The position numbers and the translations under genes were made by a program. The notes below the pieces were generated by a model. It had not been told where the DNA came from. It was given only the letters and a program-made list of their open reading frames with translations, and searched no databases. From Trichothermofontia sp037445115 (GTDB taxonomy: Bacteria; Cyanobacteriota; Cyanobacteriia; B231), in NCBI GenBank assembly GCA_037445115.1, contig JBBILC010000084.1, positions 1 to 24,113 on the forward strand: 24,113 nucleotides of DNA, given 5' to 3'. Every line of letters starts with the position of its first letter. The stretch's first letter is position 1. Shown piece by piece: positions 21,330 to 24,113 of this stretch.

Positions 21330-21590
21330 TTAGATTGCCCCGGAATAGGCGAGTCCGAGAATCACACCCGCGCCGAGGATGTGGCCAAAGCAAGCGGTTC
21401 CGATCACGGCCCCTTGGCTCAAGCCTCCAAATAGTTCAGGGGAGGGCATCGCCGGACCAACATTCGGGTTCTTGATTGTACTTTTGGCGATCGCCGCTGC
21501 CAGGATATTACAAACAACCATGATCACGGCAACCGTCGGACTCCATTCGGGGGTGTGGGGCACAACCGCCAGTAGCGTTGGGGTAATCAA
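21330..21590 (-). CDS. psaK: Photosystem I reaction centre subunit X (PsaK)
   Basis: PsaK is a small two-helix subunit at the edge of photosystem I that helps bind antenna chlorophyll. The 86 residues include PHTPEWSPTVAVIMVVCN, NPNVGPAMPSPELFGG and FGHILGAGVILGL, all family hallmarks. Helices span about 18-36 and 60-82. The start is TTG at 21590. An in-frame stop lies just upstream and no ATG or GTG intervenes, while AGGAG sits eight bases before the TTG, so this rare start is well supported. The gene has its own terminator. Cyanobacteria often have two psaK paralogues, and I cannot say which this is. Confidence 0.95.
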   Translation of the reverse strand: MITPTLLAVVPHTPEWSPTVAVIMVVCNILAAAIAKSTIKNPNVGPAMPSPELFGGLSQGAVIGTACFGHILGAGVILGLAYSGAI

Positions 21591-22116
21591 TCTACCTACT
21601 CCTAATCACTAAAGGTGCGAATAACGGGCGAATAATAAAACTTAAGCTTGATTTTTATCAGAAAACTTCACGCAATCGGCGCAAAGCGTATCAATAATTA
21701 ACAAAGCTTGAGGTCCCGGACTGCTCACCGCTCGCACTGCCCGCCGCTCGTCCCCTCGGATTCAGAGGACCGCGATCGTGCCCCCGCCGACCTCAGGATT
21801 ATCCGTACTGGCCTAGTTGCGATCGCCCACCTCTGGTGCTCGATCGGTACTCATCGGGACAGATTTTAGCGATTGACTGGCGTAACGATTGGGACCCAAA
21901 CCTGGGCAGTGACTAGACCTGGGAGTTTTCCTCCTTTAGGATGAGGGAGATCAGGGTGTCAATGTTAGGATCGTCTAGGCTCATCGGTGCAATGCGGATT
22001 CGCCCCCAAGGGATTAGAATTCTGGCAGTAGATTCCGGTTCGGGGTTACCTGACCAGAGGTTTTCCCCCTAGGCTGGGATAATGCACAGTTTTAACCATC
22101 AGCAGAGGGTTTCAGC
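21591..22116. other. Spacer upstream of psaK and response regulator
   Basis: This 526-bp spacer lies between the divergent psaK and CheY-like genes. The first 110 bp next to psaK is AT-rich and probably holds the psaK promoter and leader. The middle (21720-21850) is GC-rich with no visible gene. The right part contains a minus-strand open frame that looks like protein code, listed separately. No tRNA or recognisable small RNA was found. Confidence 0.5.
21913..22068 (-). pseudogene. Start-less coding remnant or unrecognised small gene
   Basis: On the minus strand, 51 sense codons run to TAG at 21915-21913. The product reads GENLWSGNPEPESTARILIP, then WGRIRIAPMSLDDPNIDT, then LISLILKEENSQV. 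The composition (acidic and proline residues, amphipathic Ile/Leu spacing, little Cys or Ser/Arg noise) resembles a real protein C-terminus rather than random translation. A TAG at 22071-22069 closes the frame upstream, and no ATG, GTG or TTG lies before the internal ATG at 21984, which would give only 23 residues. It may be the 3' relic of a lost gene, a small gene with an unusual start, or chance. I do not recognise the family. Confidence 0.35.
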
Positions 22117-22671
22117 GTGGCAACCCATAAAATCCTGGTTATTGATGATAGTCGCGTCATTCGGATGCGGGTACGGGAGATGTTGCCGGAGGGCGACTTT
22201 GAAATCCTGGAAGCCAAGGATGGGGTCGAAGGACTCAACCTCATTCGTCAAGTCCACCCGAATCTCATCATGTTAGACTTTCTGCTGCCGAGGATGAGCG
22301 GTTGGGAAGTTTATCAGCAAATTCAGGGGCAAGCGGACTTGCAAGTCATCCCATTGGTGCTCATGTCCGGGCGCAAGGAAGAGGTCACTGAGAAAATCCA
22401 AGAACCCTTTGAGCATTTTGAGTTTATTGAGAAGCCCTTTGAGCGCAAAGCATTGATCGAGGCGATCAAAGCGGCGATGCACAAGGCGACTGAGTTGCGT
22501 CGCCAGCTAGAACGAGAGGCCGCTGCTGCCCCGATTACCAGTGGTACCGGAGCGACAGCCGATGTCCAAGCCCTGACCCAGCGGATTGCCAGCCTAGAGC
22601 AGGAGGTGGCCACGCTGAAGAAGCAAATGGGCCAATTGTTGATGTTTATTAAGCAGCGTTTAGGCAAGTAA
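22117..22671 (+). CDS. CheY-like response regulator with coiled-coil tail
   Basis: A 184-residue product from a GTG start at 22117. Residues 1-125 form a receiver domain: ILVIDDSRVIRMR with acidic residues D10 and D11, phosphoacceptor D54 in LIMLDFLLPRMSGWEV, MSGRKEEV and the conserved lysine in FIEKPFERK. There is no DNA-binding or enzymatic output domain. Instead a linker (AAAAPITSGTGATAD) leads to a heptad-like helix, DVQALTQRIASLEQEVATLK, ending KQRLGK, likely a coiled coil for oligomerisation or partner binding. The gene ends 9 bp from the convergent recR stop. The output is probably protein-protein, but the partner is unknown and no kinase gene is next to it. Confidence 0.9.
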   Translation: MATHKILVIDDSRVIRMRVREMLPEGDFEILEAKDGVEGLNLIRQVHPNLIMLDFLLPRMSGWEVYQQIQGQADLQVIPLVLMSGRKEEVTEKIQEPFEHFEFIEKPFERKALIEAIKAAMHKATELRRQLEREAAAAPITSGTGATADVQALTQRIASLEQEVATLKKQMGQLLMFIKQRLGK

Positions 22672-22680
22672 TGATAGCGC

Positions 22681-23277
22681 CTAATCCAAATCCCGCCGTC
22701 CCTCTAAAGCACGGGCCAGGGTAACCTCATCGGCATATTCCAGATCTCCCCCCATTGGCAGCCCAAAAGCAATGCGGGTGACACGGGTGAACGGTTTCAG
22801 CAAATGTCCCACATAGAGGGTGGTTGTTTCCCCTTCTACGCTGGGGCTGATGGCCAGGATCACCTCTTTCACCTTTTCCTGACTCACCCGACGGACCAAT
22901 GGTTGCAGGTTAAGCTGCTCTGGCCCAATGCCATCCATCGGCGAGATGACCCCACCCAGGACGTGGTATTTCCCCCGGTATTCACGGGTGCGTTCTAGGG
23001 CGATCACATCGCGGGAATCGGCAACCACGCAGATAGTTTCGTTATCCCGATTGGGATTACGGCAGATTTCGCAGACTGGCTCAGCCGAGAGGTGAAAACA
23101 GACGGAACAAACCCCCACCTGCTGTTTGGCATCTACCAAGGCTTGGGCTAAGGCTTGGATCTCGGTGAGAGGCCGTTTAATCAGGTAGAGGGCTAGCCGT
23201 TGGGCGGTTTTGGGACCAATGCCCGGTAGGCGCTGGAGTTGCTCGATCAACCGAGCTAGGGGACGGGTGTAAACCAC
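22681..23277 (-). CDS. recR: Recombination mediator protein RecR
   Basis: RecR works with RecO (and RecF) to load RecA on single-stranded gaps. Motifs: a helix-hairpin-helix LQRLPGIGPKTAQRLALYL, a four-cysteine zinc site (CSVC ... CEIC), and a Toprim domain with ICVVADSRDVIALERT and GGVISPMDGIGPEQL, ending LPMGGDLEYADEVTLARALEGR. I chose GTG 23277 (MVYTRPLARLIEQ, 198 residues), which matches where RecR proteins normally begin. A TTG at 23289, overlapping the ycf4 stop as TTGA, would add four residues and give coupling to ycf4. Either is possible. A housekeeping repair gene coupled to a photosystem I assembly gene is curious, but I cannot infer function from it. Confidence 0.95.
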   Translation of the reverse strand: MVYTRPLARLIEQLQRLPGIGPKTAQRLALYLIKRPLTEIQALAQALVDAKQQVGVCSVCFHLSAEPVCEICRNPNRDNETICVVADSRDVIALERTREYRGKYHVLGGVISPMDGIGPEQLNLQPLVRRVSQEKVKEVILAISPSVEGETTTLYVGHLLKPFTRVTRIAFGLPMGGDLEYADEVTLARALEGRRDLD

Positions 23278-23285
23278 GATCGTGT

Positions 23286-23861
23286 TCAAATGCCTTCTAG
23301 AGAGACCCCTAGGAAACGGGCGAGTTCTGCGCCTTGCTGTTCAATTTGGGCTAAGGGTAAGGGTTGCCCGACGCGGGTTAGGGGAATCTCCCGGCGGTTT
23401 TTGAGTTTGAGATACAGGGTCCGTTTCGGGTTCAGGCCCTCGCGAATCTCCACCCGCACGGATTGCACGTCGCCAAAGGGACACTCAAACACCACCCGGC
23501 GGTTCTTACCGGGATACCCCCAACGCAAGATTTGGATTTGATCCGCCTTGCGATCGAAGCGATTGTAGCCACCGCCCACATCCCAGGCGATCGCCAGCCA
23601 GAGGTACAGGGCCAACAGCGTCCCCGCCGCCCCATAGAGACCCATGATCAGGCCCTGCGGTACAAATACCAGTGCCGTTGGGTCAGAAAATGGGAGAAGA
23701 TTAACGTGGAGGTAACTGGAGATCCCGGACAACAGGAAGCCCGTCGCACCTGCCGAGATCACCGCTGCCCAGAATAGGTTGCTGAAACGACGGGACCCCA
23801 GCACGGGCTGGTGGAGCAAATCAGTATCTTTAGAATCTGTAGAAATGGTCTGTGCCTTCAT
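23286..23861 (-). CDS. ycf4: Photosystem I assembly protein Ycf4
   Basis: Ycf4 is a thylakoid protein that aids photosystem I assembly. The 191 residues show the usual layout: a short N-terminal tail, VLGSRRFSNLFWAAVISAGA, two membrane helices (about 29-51 and 66-91, the second with LIMGLYGAAGTLLALYLWL), then a soluble part with WDVGGGYNRFD, RWGYPGKNRRV and VRVEIREGLNPKRTLYLKLK. The length is close to family average. It is divergent from psbD, so the 170-bp spacer is a shared photosystem I / photosystem II gene promoter region. Its TGA touches the recR start. Confidence 0.96.
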   Translation of the reverse strand: MKAQTISTDSKDTDLLHQPVLGSRRFSNLFWAAVISAGATGFLLSGISSYLHVNLLPFSDPTALVFVPQGLIMGLYGAAGTLLALYLWLAIAWDVGGGYNRFDRKADQIQILRWGYPGKNRRVVFECPFGDVQSVRVEIREGLNPKRTLYLKLKNRREIPLTRVGQPLPLAQIEQQGAELARFLGVSLEGI

Positions 23862-23945
23862 AAACTTGACAAATCTGCAAAGAGGTTACCGAACACTATG
23901 CCCCCAGTCCAGTGGCAGGGCGTTCGCCCCTAGATTACGTGAACT

Positions 23946-23973
23946 TTGTTACGGGTTAGGCACGGGTTATTCT
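23946..23973 (+). promoter_or_regulatory. Possible psbD promoter
   Basis: TTGTTA at 23946-23951 and TATTCT at 23968-23973, 16 bp apart, resemble a sigma70-type -35/-10 pair about 60 bp upstream of psbD. A second -10 candidate, TATAGA, overlaps at 23973-23978. The spacer is AT-rich near psbD. Assignment is by eye only, and psbD promoters in cyanobacteria often have extra upstream light-response elements not identified here. Confidence 0.35.
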
Positions 23974-24031
23974 ATAGATATGTTAACTTACTTAGAAACC
24001 TCACAATTCTGGTATTGCAAGAGGATTTGAC

Positions 24032-24113
24032 ATGACCATCGCAGTGGGTCGTGCGAGCGCCAGTCGGGGATGGTTCGACGTTCTCGATGATTGGCTGAAG
24101 CGCGACAGATTTG
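24032..24113 (+). CDS. psbD: Photosystem II D2 protein, N-terminus (partial)
   Basis: The final 82 bases encode MTIAVGRASASRGWFDVLDD and then WLKRDRF, the nearly invariant N-terminus of cyanobacterial D2, one of the two core reaction-centre proteins of photosystem II. The first hydrophobic helix would begin beyond the window. GAGG eight bases before the ATG serves as ribosome site. In most cyanobacteria psbC follows and overlaps psbD. That cannot be seen here. The partial length leaves no real alternative identity. Confidence 0.95.
   Translation, partial: MTIAVGRASASRGWFDVLDDWLKRDRF

Overview
The window comes from a cyanobacterium. It carries genes for oxygenic photosynthesis (petG, a cytochrome cM-type gene, psaK, ycf4 and the start of psbD) and a MenB that would serve phylloquinone synthesis. 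The octamer GCGATCGC (HIP1) is scattered through genes and spacers on both strands, for example near 1767, 1792 and 15015, which is typical of many cyanobacteria. I see no plasmid or phage genes, no intact insertion sequence, no rRNA or tRNA and no CRISPR array. The base composition and the palindromic repeats suggest a filamentous Leptolyngbya/Limnothrix-like lineage, but the genus is a guess.

Layout, left to right. 1-543 (-) is the N-terminal third of aspartokinase. 544-1283 is a repeat-bearing spacer with a MITE-like element and a duplicated 22-bp sequence around a hairpin. 1284-5225 (+) encodes a large PAS/GAF/GGDEF/EAL cyclic-di-GMP enzyme that converges on menB (-). Divergent from menB is a compact group: an orphan urease beta subunit, moaE and a conserved protein of unknown function. 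A tandem palindromic repeat array then separates this group from petG (-). petG is divergent from a membrane-anchored cytochrome cM-like gene (+), which is followed by a NarL-type response regulator.

The pyrD-holB pair (-) has ATGA translational coupling. A four-GAF signalling protein with a degenerate kinase module (+) follows and converges on acs (-). Next on the minus strand are a secreted CAP-CHAT caspase-like fusion, a YdcF/DUF218 membrane protein and psaK (TTG start, clear terminator). After a spacer holding a start-less coding remnant come a CheY-like regulator (+), recR and ycf4 (-, overlapping), and psbD (+), which runs off the right edge.

How the genes relate: photosynthesis functions recur (b6f subunit, PSI subunit, PSI assembly factor, PSII D2, phylloquinone ring closure) but are dispersed among housekeeping genes, so this is not one photosynthesis operon. 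Four signalling genes (c-di-GMP enzyme, NarL regulator, multi-GAF protein, CheY-like protein) are interspersed with no obvious partners.

The most notable items are: (i) a short palindromic repeat family, core AGGCG-NNN-CGCCT followed by TAYCCCAC, found as an intergenic array, as a single copy and as frame-preserving insertions inside both pyrD and holB; (ii) the exported CAP-CHAT fusion; (iii) the orphan ureB coupled to moaE; and (iv) a 51-codon open frame with protein-like composition but no start codon. I do not see a clear multi-gene novel defence or biosynthetic system here.
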